This document shows positions 1 to 8,176 of a stretch of 19,450 nt of DNA, piece after piece. Both the position numbers and the translations under genes were made by a program. The DNA comes from CBEUVQ01 sp965546615 (lineage in GTDB: Bacteria > Bacillota > Desulfotomaculia > Desulfotomaculales > Desulfohalotomaculaceae). Every line of letters starts with the position of its first letter. The first letter of the stretch is position 1. The DNA is taken from assembly GCA_965546615.1 (NCBI GenBank), contig CBEUVQ010000039.1, positions 1 through 19,450 of the forward strand. Direction: 5' to 3'. The notes under the pieces are model-generated. The model was given only the letters and a program-made list of their open reading frames with translations, did no database searches and was not told where the DNA came from.

Positions 1-26
1 TGCGCATTGTAGAAAAAATGCCTTAG
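1..26 (+). CDS. rsmH: C-terminal end of RsmH (MraW), 16S rRNA m4C1402 methyltransferase (partial)
   Basis: Only the last seven codons lie in the window. Reading from base 3 gives RIVEKMP followed by TAG at 24-26. RsmH proteins commonly end in a basic stretch of the form AKLR-V-EK, which this resembles, and rsmH is the usual gene directly before ftsL in dcw clusters. The call therefore rests on a very short match plus position. The methyltransferase domain itself is outside the window. Confidence 0.6.
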
Positions 27-56
27 GTTCTAAACCGCTGGGAGGGTGAATAAATC

Positions 57-581
57 TTGATATTAGCAAGGGAAAAGCTGGATTATGATTTTCCGCAAAC
101 TATTGAAGAACAGCAGCCGAAACCCAAAAGAAAAACTCATAAAATGCCGGCAGGACAAAAAATTGTTTTGGTATCCTTGGTTTTAAGTTGTTTTGTAATT
201 GGATCGTTTGTAGCCTACTATTTTGCTCAAGTTGCTTATCTGGGCTATAAAATTGATTTGCTGCAAACTAAGCTGGCGGATTTACGGCTGGAAAGTCATA
301 ATTTGGAGCAGGAGGTTACTAAAATAACCTCGCTAGAAAAAGTTGAAGCAATTGCCGTTAATGAAATGGGTATGGTTAAACCGGCTGACGATAATGTGGT
401 TTTGCTGGATGCCGGCCTGGTGCAATCAGACAGTGAAGATGCTCAACAAAAATCCCTTGCTGAGAAACAAAGCCGCAGCTTAGAAAGTATCACTTTGCCT
501 CAAAAAGCGGAAAAGAAAGATACGGTACCGAACCGGTTTGTACAGGCGTTTGCCGATATGTTAGAGCGCTGGAATTCTTAA
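57..581 (+). CDS. ftsL: FtsL-like bitopic cell division protein
   Basis: This 174-residue protein has a basic cytoplasmic N-terminus (about 1-34), one membrane segment (about 35-58) and a heptad-like stretch (about 62-92) that looks like a short leucine-zipper coiled coil. It ends in the 'VEAIAVNEMGMVKP' segment typical of the FtsL/septum formation initiator families. FtsL is known to pair with DivIC and DivIB at the septum and to help activate the FtsW-PBP synthase. The TTG start at 57 follows GGAGG at 41-45. The position between rsmH and the PBP gene supports the call. After about residue 118 there is a charged tail of about 55 residues that ordinary FtsL (around 100-120 residues) lacks. 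Sequence conservation in the family is poor, so synteny carries much of the weight. Confidence 0.85.
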   Translation: MILAREKLDYDFPQTIEEQQPKPKRKTHKMPAGQKIVLVSLVLSCFVIGSFVAYYFAQVAYLGYKIDLLQTKLADLRLESHNLEQEVTKITSLEKVEAIAVNEMGMVKPADDNVVLLDAGLVQSDSEDAQQKSLAEKQSRSLESITLPQKAEKKDTVPNRFVQAFADMLERWNS

Positions 582-655
582 AACACCTTAACATATTCTA
601 TTAAACTGATTAATTAGCAACCGGTATTAGAGGCAGGGTAATAGGAGAGGTTGCA

Positions 656-2812
656 ATGAGAACAAATATTGTTATTCGCAAGCGCATTGCGCTGCTGTTT
701 ATAGGAACGGTGACACTTTTATTGTGTCTGATCTTTCGCCTTGCCTGGATTCAATTTGTGCGCGGTGACGAGTTAAGAAGTGAAGCAGCCACCTACCGCA
801 TGCGGGAGGTGCCGGTAGAGGCTAAGCGGGGAACTATCTATGACCGCAATATGAACGAATTGGTTACCAGTATTAGTTCTGATTCGGTTTATGTTATTCC
901 TTCGCATGTTAAAGAAAAGGAAAAAACTGCGCAGCAGCTGGCCGAAATTTTAAATATGGATGAAGATAAAATTTTGAAGATTTTGCAGCGGCGCAGTTCT
1001 TTTGAATGGATAAAAAGAAAAATCGATTGGGATACCGCCCAAAAAATTAAAGCTCTGGATCTGGAAGGTATTGGGTTTGCGGAAGAGAGCAAGCGTTTTT
1101 ACAAACAAGAAACCTTGGCTCCGCATGTATTAGGTTTTACGGGTATGGATAACCAAGGGTTGATTGGTATTGAAAAAATATTTGATGAAGAACTTAAAGG
1201 GGTACAAGGCAGAATAGTAGTAGAGTATGATGCTGCCGGGCGTCCGATACCACATGCACTGCACGAATATATTCCGCCAAAGCCGGGCAATAACTTGGTA
1301 TTAACAATTGACCAAACTATACAATATTTTGTAGAACGAGAACTGGATAAAATTGTTGATGAATTTCAACCTGAAAATGCTGTAATTATTGTTATGGATC
1401 CGAAAACCGGCGAAATTTTGGCGATGGGCAGTCGGCCTACTTTTAACCCTAATAGTTGGCAGGATTATCAGTCATCAATTTGGGACCGCAACCCTGCGGT
1501 ATGGTATAATTATGAGCCGGGATCCACTTTTAAAATTATTACTTCTGTTGCTGCTTTGGAAGAAAACACCGTAAAAACATCTGATCATTTTTATGATCCC
1601 GGGTACATTAAAGTGGCTGACCGGCGGATTCGCTGCTGGAAGGCCGGCGGACACGGCAGTCAAACTTTTGAAGAGGTAATTCAGAATTCCTGCAACCCCG
1701 GATTTATAGAAGTAGGGCTTGATCTGGGCAAAGAGAGATTTTATAAATATATTCGGGCATTTGGCTTTGGTCAGCTTACCGGTGTGGAGCTTCCCGGTGA
1801 AGCAAAAGGACTGGTTAAAGCGGAGAAAGATGTCACCAACTTGGATTTGGCGACAATTTCTATCGGACAGTCAATTGCGGTAACCCCCATTCAATTAATT
1901 ACCGCGGTATCGGCAGCAATTAACGGCGGATATCTGATGGAGCCGCACATTGTTAAAGAAATCAGGGACAGCAGCAATAAAGTTGTGCAGCAAATCGAGC
2001 CGAAAGAAGTAAGAAAGGTGATATCTGAGGATACTTCAAACAAGATAAGAGGCTTACTGGAAAAAGTAGTGCTGTATGGTTCCGGTAAAAATGCTTATGT
2101 GGAAGGTTACCCTGCCGGTGGGAAAACCGGTACAGCCCAGGTTGTAGGTACTAACGGTGGTTATGTCAGCGGAAAATATGTTGCTTCTTTTGCCGGTTTT
2201 GCTCCGGTTGAAGATCCGCGCATCGCTGTACTGGTAATGGTGCGCGAGCCCAAGGGAGGCATCTATTACGGCAGTCAAGTAGCTGCTCCTGTTTTTGGTT
2301 CGTTAGCGCGTGACGTACTGCGTTACTTGGGTGTTCCTGAAAAGAGAGACATGGAAAAACCAAAAGAACCTTATGAAGTACCGGAAGAAACCATGCTGAT
2401 AGAAGTACCTAATGTAGTAAACCTGCCTTTATCTGAAGCGCAAAATGAACTGCGTAAAGCGGGTTTGGCCTTTAAGACCGAAGGCAGCGGCAGTGTCATT
2501 TATCAGCAGGTTCCTAATGGTGGGGCGATAGTGGAAAGCGGTACTACGGTGGTGCTGAGTTTAACACCGCCCAGTGATCTCAACTCAGGTAAAGTAACAA
2601 TGCCGGATTTAACAGGCTGTACCATTAAGGAGGCGGGGGCGCTTTTAGAGGACATCGGCTTGCATTTAGAGGTTTCCGGAACGGGTCTGGCAGCCGATCA
2701 GAGTATTAAACCCGGTGAGAAGGTTGATAAAGGGGTGACGGTGAAGGTGACATTTAAGCCACCCGGAACTCAAGAAAGTTTATATCAAGAACCTGCTCAG
2801 GCAAGGCCGTAG
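656..2812 (+). CDS. spoVD: SpoVD/FtsI-type class B penicillin-binding protein (transpeptidase) with two PASTA domains
   Basis: This 718-residue DD-transpeptidase crosslinks peptidoglycan outside the membrane. It has an N-terminal membrane anchor (about 8-30), a PBP dimerisation domain starting at 'RGTIYDRN' (58-65), and a transpeptidase domain with all three active-site motifs: S290-T-F-K293, S345-C-N347 and K490-T-G492. Two PASTA repeats follow (about 582-637 and 646-701). ATG 656 is preceded by AGGAGAGG at 643-650. B. subtilis carries two such genes side by side here (pbpB and spoVD). This window has one, so it may serve vegetative division, the spore cortex or both. The two PASTA repeats resemble PBP2B more than SpoVD, so 'ftsI/pbpB' is a fair alternative name. 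The final codons form part of an intrinsic terminator. Confidence 0.93.
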   Translation: MRTNIVIRKRIALLFIGTVTLLLCLIFRLAWIQFVRGDELRSEAATYRMREVPVEAKRGTIYDRNMNELVTSISSDSVYVIPSHVKEKEKTAQQLAEILNMDEDKILKILQRRSSFEWIKRKIDWDTAQKIKALDLEGIGFAEESKRFYKQETLAPHVLGFTGMDNQGLIGIEKIFDEELKGVQGRIVVEYDAAGRPIPHALHEYIPPKPGNNLVLTIDQTIQYFVERELDKIVDEFQPENAVIIVMDPKTGEILAMGSRPTFNPNSWQDYQSSIWDRNPAVWYNYEPGSTFKIITSVAALEENTVKTSDHFYDPGYIKVADRRIRCWKAGGHGSQTFEEVIQNSCNPGFIEVGLDLGKERFYKYIRAFGFGQLTGVELPGEAKGLVKAEKDVTNLDLATISIGQSIAVTPIQLITAVSAAINGGYLMEPHIVKEIRDSSNKVVQQIEPKEVRKVISEDTSNKIRGLLEKVVLYGSGKNAYVEGYPAGGKTGTAQVVGTNGGYVSGKYVASFAGFAPVEDPRIAVLVMVREPKGGIYYGSQVAAPVFGSLARDVLRYLGVPEKRDMEKPKEPYEVPEETMLIEVPNVVNLPLSEAQNELRKAGLAFKTEGSGSVIYQQVPNGGAIVESGTTVVLSLTPPSDLNSGKVTMPDLTGCTIKEAGALLEDIGLHLEVSGTGLAADQSIKPGEKVDKGVTVKVTFKPPGTQESLYQEPAQARP

Positions 2813-2838
2813 CAGCACTGCGGCCGCCTGAGTTTTTT
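2796..2838 (+). terminator. Rho-independent terminator overlapping the 3' end of spoVD
   Basis: CTCAGGC (2796-2802) pairs perfectly with GCCTGAG (2826-2832). Inside it, GGCCG (2805-2809) pairs with CGGCC (2821-2825), with a two-base AA bulge. Six T residues follow at 2833-2838. The spoVD stop codon (2810-2812) lies in the loop, so the terminator uses the last coding bases. This would separate ftsL-spoVD from murE onward, unless readthrough occurs. Confidence 0.85.
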
Positions 2839-2849
2839 AAAGAAATATT

Positions 2850-2879
2850 TTGGTAACAATAGTTAGTATAGAGTATAAA
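2850..2879 (+). promoter_or_regulatory. Possible sigma-A-type promoter for murE and downstream genes
   Basis: TTGGTA (2850-2855) and TATAAA (2874-2879) are separated by 18 bases, matching the vegetative consensus at about 4/6 and 5/6. It sits just after the spoVD terminator and about 25 bases before the murE start, where a new promoter is expected. The region is AT-rich, so chance matches are likely. Confidence 0.4.
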
Positions 2880-2904
2880 TAAATTATATAGGGAGGAACC
2901 CCTT

Positions 2905-4371
2905 TTGTTGTTTAAAGAACTGCTTACTTCCATAGAAGTTTGCCATACCGGAGGAAATTTAGATGTGCCTGTTTCGGGAATTGCTTATGATTCTCGAAAG
3001 GTTCAGCCGGGATTTCTGTTTGTGGCGGTGAAAGGTTTTGTTACTGACGGACACCGCTACATTGATGCTGCTGTAAAAAACGGGGCGGCAGCGGTAATTG
3101 TTGAAAAGCCGGTGGAGATAAAAAATATTCCGTTTGCCCGGGTAACCGACAGCAGATTGGCATTGGCCAAAGCTGCCGCAGCGTTTTATCATCATCCTTC
3201 TAAAAAGATACTGCTGGCCGGTGTAACCGGTACTAACGGAAAAACTACCACCAGTCACTTGATTGGTGCAATTTATAAAGCTGCCGGTAAAAAAGTAGGT
3301 TTGGTCGGTACTATTCAAAACATCATCGGCGGCAAGGAGCTGCCCGCGGTAAATACTACACCGGAATCTTTAGACTTACAGCAGTTGTTTGATCAAATGG
3401 TGAAAAGCGGCGTTACTCATGCGGCGATGGAAGTATCATCTCATGCATTAGCGTTAAACAGAGTGGCTGATGTTAGTTTTGACGCCGCCGTGTTTACCAA
3501 TATTTCTCAAGATCATTTAGACTTTCATGCTGATATGGATGATTATGCCCGCGCCAAAGCAAAACTTTTTGCAATGTCACCGATTGCAGCGATTAATGCC
3601 GATGATGAGCGTGCGCAGGACATGATTAAAGCAGCCTGCGGTACTGTGGTTACTTACGGACTGCGAAACAAAGCGGATGTCAGCGCTGAGAATATTAAAT
3701 TAACTGCTGACGGAGTCTCTTTTGTTACTACCGGAAAATTTGGGAAACATCAGCTGCACCTTAAGCTAACCGGTGAGTTTAATATTTATAATGCCTTGGC
3801 AGCTTTTACCTGTACTGTGGAGCAGGGTTTTGACCCGCAGACGGTGGTTTCTGCGTTGGAAGGGGTGCCCGGCGTAGCCGGCCGGTTTGAAGCAGTCAAA
3901 TGCGGTCAGCCCTTTGGTGTAGTGGTAGACTATGCTCATACTCCCGATGGGTTGGAAAATATTTTGCGATCAGCCCGTCAAGTTACCCAAAACCGCTTAA
4001 TAGCTGTTTTTGGCTGCGGCGGTGACCGTGATCGCACCAAAAGGCCGATTATGGGCAAAATCGGTGTATCTTTAAGTGATCATGCGGTAATTACCTCTGA
4101 TAATCCGCGCACCGAAGATCCGCTTAAAATTATTGATGATGTTTTAAACGGTGTAAAAGAAGCAAATGCTGCGTCGGAAGAATATACCGTTATTCCCGAT
4201 CGCCGGGAAGCAATTTTTTATGCGATAAAAAAAGCTGCACCCGGTGATGTAGTGGTGATAGCCGGTAAAGGCCATGAAACTTATCAAATTATCGGCAGGA
4301 CCAAATATGATTTTGATGACCGGCTTGTAGCTGCGGAAGCTCTGCAGAGTTTGGGTTATGCCAATAATTAG
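2905..4371 (+). CDS. murE: UDP-MurNAc-L-Ala-D-Glu:meso-diaminopimelate ligase
   Basis: MurE adds the third amino acid of the stem peptide in the cytoplasm, using ATP. The 488-residue length is normal for the family. Visible are the N-terminal UDP-binding domain ('GIAYDSRKVQPGFLFVA', about 25-41), the ATP loop GTNGKTTT (109-116), the 'YARAKAKLF' segment in which K218 is the probable carbamylated lysine, and D399-N-P-R402 in 'SDNPRTEDP'. DNPR is the known signature for meso-DAP rather than L-lysine specificity, so the organism probably has DAP-type peptidoglycan. TTG at 2905 (or the adjacent TTG at 2908) follows GGGAGG at 2891-2896. It is the first gene after the spoVD terminator and is followed closely by murF. 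Confidence 0.97.
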   Translation: MLFKELLTSIEVCHTGGNLDVPVSGIAYDSRKVQPGFLFVAVKGFVTDGHRYIDAAVKNGAAAVIVEKPVEIKNIPFARVTDSRLALAKAAAAFYHHPSKKILLAGVTGTNGKTTTSHLIGAIYKAAGKKVGLVGTIQNIIGGKELPAVNTTPESLDLQQLFDQMVKSGVTHAAMEVSSHALALNRVADVSFDAAVFTNISQDHLDFHADMDDYARAKAKLFAMSPIAAINADDERAQDMIKAACGTVVTYGLRNKADVSAENIKLTADGVSFVTTGKFGKHQLHLKLTGEFNIYNALAAFTCTVEQGFDPQTVVSALEGVPGVAGRFEAVKCGQPFGVVVDYAHTPDGLENILRSARQVTQNRLIAVFGCGGDRDRTKRPIMGKIGVSLSDHAVITSDNPRTEDPLKIIDDVLNGVKEANAASEEYTVIPDRREAIFYAIKKAAPGDVVVIAGKGHETYQIIGRTKYDFDDRLVAAEALQSLGYANN

Positions 4372-4384
4372 GATGTGAAAGTGT

Positions 4385-5752
4385 ATGAGAAAATTAACCG
4401 TTCAACAAATAGCGGATGCTGTTGGCGGACAGGTAACCCGGGGAGATGCCGGGGTGACAATAAAAAATGTTTGTACAGATACCCGCAAACTTAAACCCGG
4501 CGATTTGTTTATTGCGCTTACAGGGGAAAGGTTTGACGGCCATGACTATGTCAAACAGGCGGTAGAAGCGGGGGCGGCGGCACTGATGCTGGCAAAACCC
4601 ACGCCTGATCTGCCGTCCGACATACCGGTGGTTATGGTAGGGCATACTTTGACGGCGATGCAAAAACTGGCAAAATACAACCGCAGCACCTTTAATATTC
4701 CGGTTATTGGCATTACCGGCAGCAACGGCAAAACAACTACCAAAGATTTGGTGGCGGCGGTAATGAGCGGCAGATTTTCTGTGTTAAAAACCAAAGGTAA
4801 TTTTAACAACGAAATTGGTCTGCCGCTGACACTGTTGGAACTGGACGAGCGCTATAATGCCGTTGTGGTTGAAATGGGGATGCGGGGCAAAGGGCAAATT
4901 GATGCCCTTTGTTTAATTGCCGATATCAATGCCGCCGTTATCACCAATATTGGTGAAGCTCATTTGGAATTGCTGGGGTCGGTGGAAAATATTGCCGAAG
5001 CAAAGGGTGAGATACTGGAGCATATCAGTTCAGACGGCTTTGCGGTAATACCTGCTTCTGAATTGGCGCTGTCTCAAGCTCACCGCTGTCGCGGCAGAAT
5101 AATTACTTTTGGGGTAAATTGTCAAGCGGATTATACTGCTGCTGATATTGAGATTAAAGGCAGCATTACGAAATTTACTGCTGTGACACCGGTCGGTAAG
5201 AAAACAATTGAACTGCCGCTGGCCGGTCGGCATAATATATCTAATGCGCTGGCGGCGCTGGCTGTGGGTGTTAACTGCGGACTTTCGCTTGAAGAAGCGG
5301 CGAAAGGATTGACGGCGGCGGAAATTACCGGCATGAGGCTGCAGGTAATTGAAACCGGCAGTATAACTATAATTAATGATACATATAATGCCAACCCTGA
5401 TTCAGTCAAGGCGGCTTTAAAAACGCTGCAGGACATGGCCGGGAGGCGCAGACAGGTGGCGGTTTTAGGCAGCATGTTTGAGCTGGGTCCGCGTGAGGAA
5501 AAAGGACATTATGAAGTCGGTTTGGCTGCAGCAAACGCAGATTTATTGGTAGCGGTTGGTGAGCTTGCTGAAAAAATCGCTGAAGGCGGCAAAGCGGCAG
5601 GGGTAAAATGCGTGGAATGGTTTGGCGGCAAAACTGCCGCTATAGAATACTTAAAAAAATCGCTGAGAGCTCATGATGTAGTATTAATCAAAGGATCGCG
5701 CGGGATGAAGATGGAAGAGATTGCTCAAGCTTTACAGCAAGAGGTTCAGTAA
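4385..5752 (+). CDS. murF: UDP-MurNAc-tripeptide:D-alanyl-D-alanine ligase
   Basis: MurF adds D-Ala-D-Ala to complete the UDP-MurNAc-pentapeptide. The 455-residue protein shows the ATP loop GSNGKTTTK (112-120), the family-typical 'KTKGNFNNEIGLPLTLL' segment just after it (about 136-152), the segment 'NIAEAKGEI' where K207 is the likely carbamylated lysine, 'INDTYNANPDS' (330-340) and a C-terminal 'LIKGSRGMKME'. ATG 4385 is 13 bases after the murE stop. Its ribosome site (AGGA, 4370-4373) is weak and overlaps the murE stop, suggesting translational coupling. B. subtilis keeps murF outside the dcw cluster, so its place between murE and mraY is closer to the enterobacterial order. Confidence 0.96.
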   Translation: MRKLTVQQIADAVGGQVTRGDAGVTIKNVCTDTRKLKPGDLFIALTGERFDGHDYVKQAVEAGAAALMLAKPTPDLPSDIPVVMVGHTLTAMQKLAKYNRSTFNIPVIGITGSNGKTTTKDLVAAVMSGRFSVLKTKGNFNNEIGLPLTLLELDERYNAVVVEMGMRGKGQIDALCLIADINAAVITNIGEAHLELLGSVENIAEAKGEILEHISSDGFAVIPASELALSQAHRCRGRIITFGVNCQADYTAADIEIKGSITKFTAVTPVGKKTIELPLAGRHNISNALAALAVGVNCGLSLEEAAKGLTAAEITGMRLQVIETGSITIINDTYNANPDSVKAALKTLQDMAGRRRQVAVLGSMFELGPREEKGHYEVGLAAANADLLVAVGELAEKIAEGGKAAGVKCVEWFGGKTAAIEYLKKSLRAHDVVLIKGSRGMKMEEIAQALQQEVQ

Positions 5753-5774
5753 AAAAGACATCGGGGGAGTTAAT

Positions 5775-6800
5775 TTGAGTGAGTTAACCAATGATATTTG
5801 TAAATATCTGGCTGTTTCTTTTGCCATTTCGTTTATCATTACTGCTGTTTTAGGACCGGCAATGATTCCGCTGCTGCGCAGGCTTAAATTTGGCCAAAAC
5901 ATTCGGGATGACGGACCTTCCCGCCACTTACAGAAAGCCGGTACCCCAACGATGGGGGGGATTATGTTTATTATCGGCATTACTGCAGCCGGTTTAAGTC
6001 TGCTGCGCTGGGGCGTTGCGCTTGACGGTGCCAATGAAGGCTTAGTCATGCTTGTTATTACCGTAGGTTTTGGCTTAGTCGGTTTTTTAGATGATTTTAT
6101 TAAAATTGGGATGAAGCGTTCACTGGGACTGCGCGCCCGGGAAAAGCTGCTCGGTCAGTTTATATTAGCTTTAGGACTGGGGATTGCGGCGATAACGATG
6201 TTAGGACGAGGCACCGACATTGTTATTCCTTTCTCGGGTTTTTTTGTCGAGCAGGGTTTGCGCTATGACTTAGGACCGATTGGCTTTCTTGCTTTTACTG
6301 TTTTGGTTATGGTGGGAACGAGCAATGCAGTGAACTTAACTGACGGTTTAGACGGCTTGGCAGCGGGCACTGCATTTATTGCGGCGCTTCCGCTGGCGGC
6401 AATTGCTTTAATAACTGATAATGCCGGGGTGGCTGTGGTTTTGGCAGCAGTTGCCGGGGGCTGTTTGGCGTTTTTGATTTATAATCGTTATCCCGCTAAA
6501 ATTTTTATGGGTGATACCGGATCACTTGCTCTTGGCGGGGCTTTGGCTTCGGCAGCGGTGCTTACGCGTCATGAATTGTTTTTGGTTATCATCGGCGGCA
6601 TTTTCGTGCTGGAAGCTCTTTCGGTAATTCTGCAGGTGATTTCATTTAAGAGTACCGGCAGAAGATTGTTTCGGATGAGCCCGCTGCACCATCATTTTGA
6701 GTTAGGCGGCTGGTCGGAAAACAGAGTAGTGTTTACATTTTGGTTTATCGGCGTTCTTTTTGGCGCATTGGGATTGGCCGGCCTTTATAATCTTATTTAA
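5775..6800 (+). CDS. mraY: Phospho-MurNAc-pentapeptide translocase (lipid I synthase)
   Basis: MraY moves phospho-MurNAc-pentapeptide onto undecaprenyl phosphate at the inner face of the membrane. The protein is very hydrophobic with about ten membrane segments. It carries 'DDGPSRHLQKAGTPTMGG' (45-62), the D106-D107 pair in 'FLDDFIKI', 'NLTDGLDGLA' (187-196), 'FMGDTGSLALGG' with D247, and 'SPLHHHFEL' with three histidines at 305-307; these are the family's catalytic and Mg-binding elements. I prefer TTG 5775 (341 residues), which follows GGGGGAG at 5763-5769. The same frame is open back to a TTG at 5721, but that start would overlap murF by 32 bases and lacks a clear ribosome site. Confidence 0.96.
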   Translation: MSELTNDICKYLAVSFAISFIITAVLGPAMIPLLRRLKFGQNIRDDGPSRHLQKAGTPTMGGIMFIIGITAAGLSLLRWGVALDGANEGLVMLVITVGFGLVGFLDDFIKIGMKRSLGLRAREKLLGQFILALGLGIAAITMLGRGTDIVIPFSGFFVEQGLRYDLGPIGFLAFTVLVMVGTSNAVNLTDGLDGLAAGTAFIAALPLAAIALITDNAGVAVVLAAVAGGCLAFLIYNRYPAKIFMGDTGSLALGGALASAAVLTRHELFLVIIGGIFVLEALSVILQVISFKSTGRRLFRMSPLHHHFELGGWSENRVVFTFWFIGVLFGALGLAGLYNLI

Positions 6801-6816
6801 CTGAAGGTGAAAACAA

Positions 6817-8172
6817 ATGCATTTAAACGACAAAAAGGTATTGGTGGTCGGAGCTGCCCGCAGTGGTATTGCTGCGGCAGAATTTCTAAAAAAGAAAGGG
6901 GCGGCGGTAACTTTAACAGATGCCAAATCTAAAGCTCAATTGAGTGAAGCGGCAGGAAAATTGGCCGCCCAAGGGATTGAGCTGGCATTGGAAGGTCAGT
7001 ACCCTGAACCGATGCGGTATCATTTTTTAGTGGTCAGTCCCGGTGTGCCGTTAACGGTTTCGGTGGTGCAAAAGGCATATCAAGCCAATGTGCCGGTAAT
7101 TGGCGAACTGGAACTTGCTTTTCGCTTTGCCGAGGCACCTATTGTGGCGATTACCGGTACCAACGGTAAAACTACCACTACCAGCTTGGTAGGACAAATT
7201 TTTCGTGATGCCGGCGTAAATACTCTGGTGGCCGGGAATATCGGGCTGCCGTTAATCAGTGCGGTTGAAGAGTACTCTGAAGACGACATCATTGCTGCTG
7301 AAGTTTCCAGCTTTCAGTTAGAAACAACCCAAACCTTTCGGCCAAAAGTGGCAGCTGTCTTAAATGTTACCCCCGATCATTTGGACAGGCATGGGTCAAT
7401 GGATAATTATATTCAAGCAAAAAGCATGATATTTGCCAACCAAATGCCGTTCGATTATACAGTGTTAAATTATGATGATCCGCAGACAGCGTTGTTGGCA
7501 AAACAAACAATGGGACAAGTTATATTTTTCAGCCGCAAGCATATTTTAGATCAAGGGGTATTTATCCAAAACGGGGAAATAGTGGTTAAACTTGATGGTG
7601 TTACCACTAAAATACTCCCGGTTGAAAAATTGAACATACCCGGCGGACATAATTTGGAAAATGCTTTGGCAGCGGTAGCTTGTACCTTTCCGTTGGGAGT
7701 AAGCGCTGAAAATTTAGCTGACACCCTCAGCGCATTTCAAGGCGTGCGTCACCGCCTAGAAACGGTAGCGGTAATTAACGGCGTGCGCTATGTCAATGAT
7801 TCTAAGGGTACTAACCCGGACGCATCGATAAAGGCGCTTGAGGCCTTTGAGCAACCGATTATTCTTATTGCCGGAGGGTTGAACAAAGGCAGTGATTTTC
7901 ATGAATTTGCCAAAGTCATTAAAGAAAAAGTCAGGGTTTTAATATTATTGGGTAAGCACCGCCATGAAATAAGAGAAGCAGCGGAAGCAGTCGGTTATCA
8001 AAATATTTTTGATGTAAAGGATTATCATGAGGCGGTAGAATTAGCAAGTCAGATGGCTAAACCCAATGAAGTTGTGCTGCTGTCACCGGCCTGTGCCAGC
8101 TGGGATATGTTCAAAAGCTATGAGGAGCGTGGCGACCTGTTTAGGGAGTTGGTGCTTAATTTGAGGGGGTAA
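6817..8172 (+). CDS. murD: UDP-MurNAc-L-alanine:D-glutamate ligase
   Basis: MurD adds D-glutamate as the second stem-peptide residue. The 451-residue length matches the family. The N-terminus has a nucleotide-binding fold ('VLVVGAARSGIAAAEFL', 8-24), followed by the ATP loop GTNGKTTTT (114-122), 'EVSSFQLE' (162-169), 'NVTPDHLDRHG' (183-193), 'YIQAKSMIF' with K202 as the likely carbamylated lysine, and 'VNDSKGTNPDAS' (326-337). ATG 6817 follows GAAGGTGA at 6803-6810, and the start lies 16 bases after the mraY stop. It sits between mraY and ftsW, as in Bacillus. Confidence 0.97.
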   Translation: MHLNDKKVLVVGAARSGIAAAEFLKKKGAAVTLTDAKSKAQLSEAAGKLAAQGIELALEGQYPEPMRYHFLVVSPGVPLTVSVVQKAYQANVPVIGELELAFRFAEAPIVAITGTNGKTTTTSLVGQIFRDAGVNTLVAGNIGLPLISAVEEYSEDDIIAAEVSSFQLETTQTFRPKVAAVLNVTPDHLDRHGSMDNYIQAKSMIFANQMPFDYTVLNYDDPQTALLAKQTMGQVIFFSRKHILDQGVFIQNGEIVVKLDGVTTKILPVEKLNIPGGHNLENALAAVACTFPLGVSAENLADTLSAFQGVRHRLETVAVINGVRYVNDSKGTNPDASIKALEAFEQPIILIAGGLNKGSDFHEFAKVIKEKVRVLILLGKHRHEIREAAEAVGYQNIFDVKDYHEAVELASQMAKPNEVVLLSPACASWDMFKSYEERGDLFRELVLNLRG

Positions 8173-8176
8173 GGAC

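Noticed and set aside
582..655. Promoter between ftsL and spoVD
   Set aside because: TTAACA at 588-593 has no acceptable -10 hexamer at 16-19 bases; the region is simply AT-rich.
2959..3318. 119-codon open frame on the minus strand inside murE
   Set aside because: It is a shadow of murE with no recognisable domain. The murE motifs in this region fix the coding strand.
5721..5774. N-terminal extension of mraY to a TTG at 5721
   Set aside because: It would overlap murF by 32 bases and lacks a ribosome site. TTG 5775 has GGGGGAG at good spacing and gives a normal MraY length.
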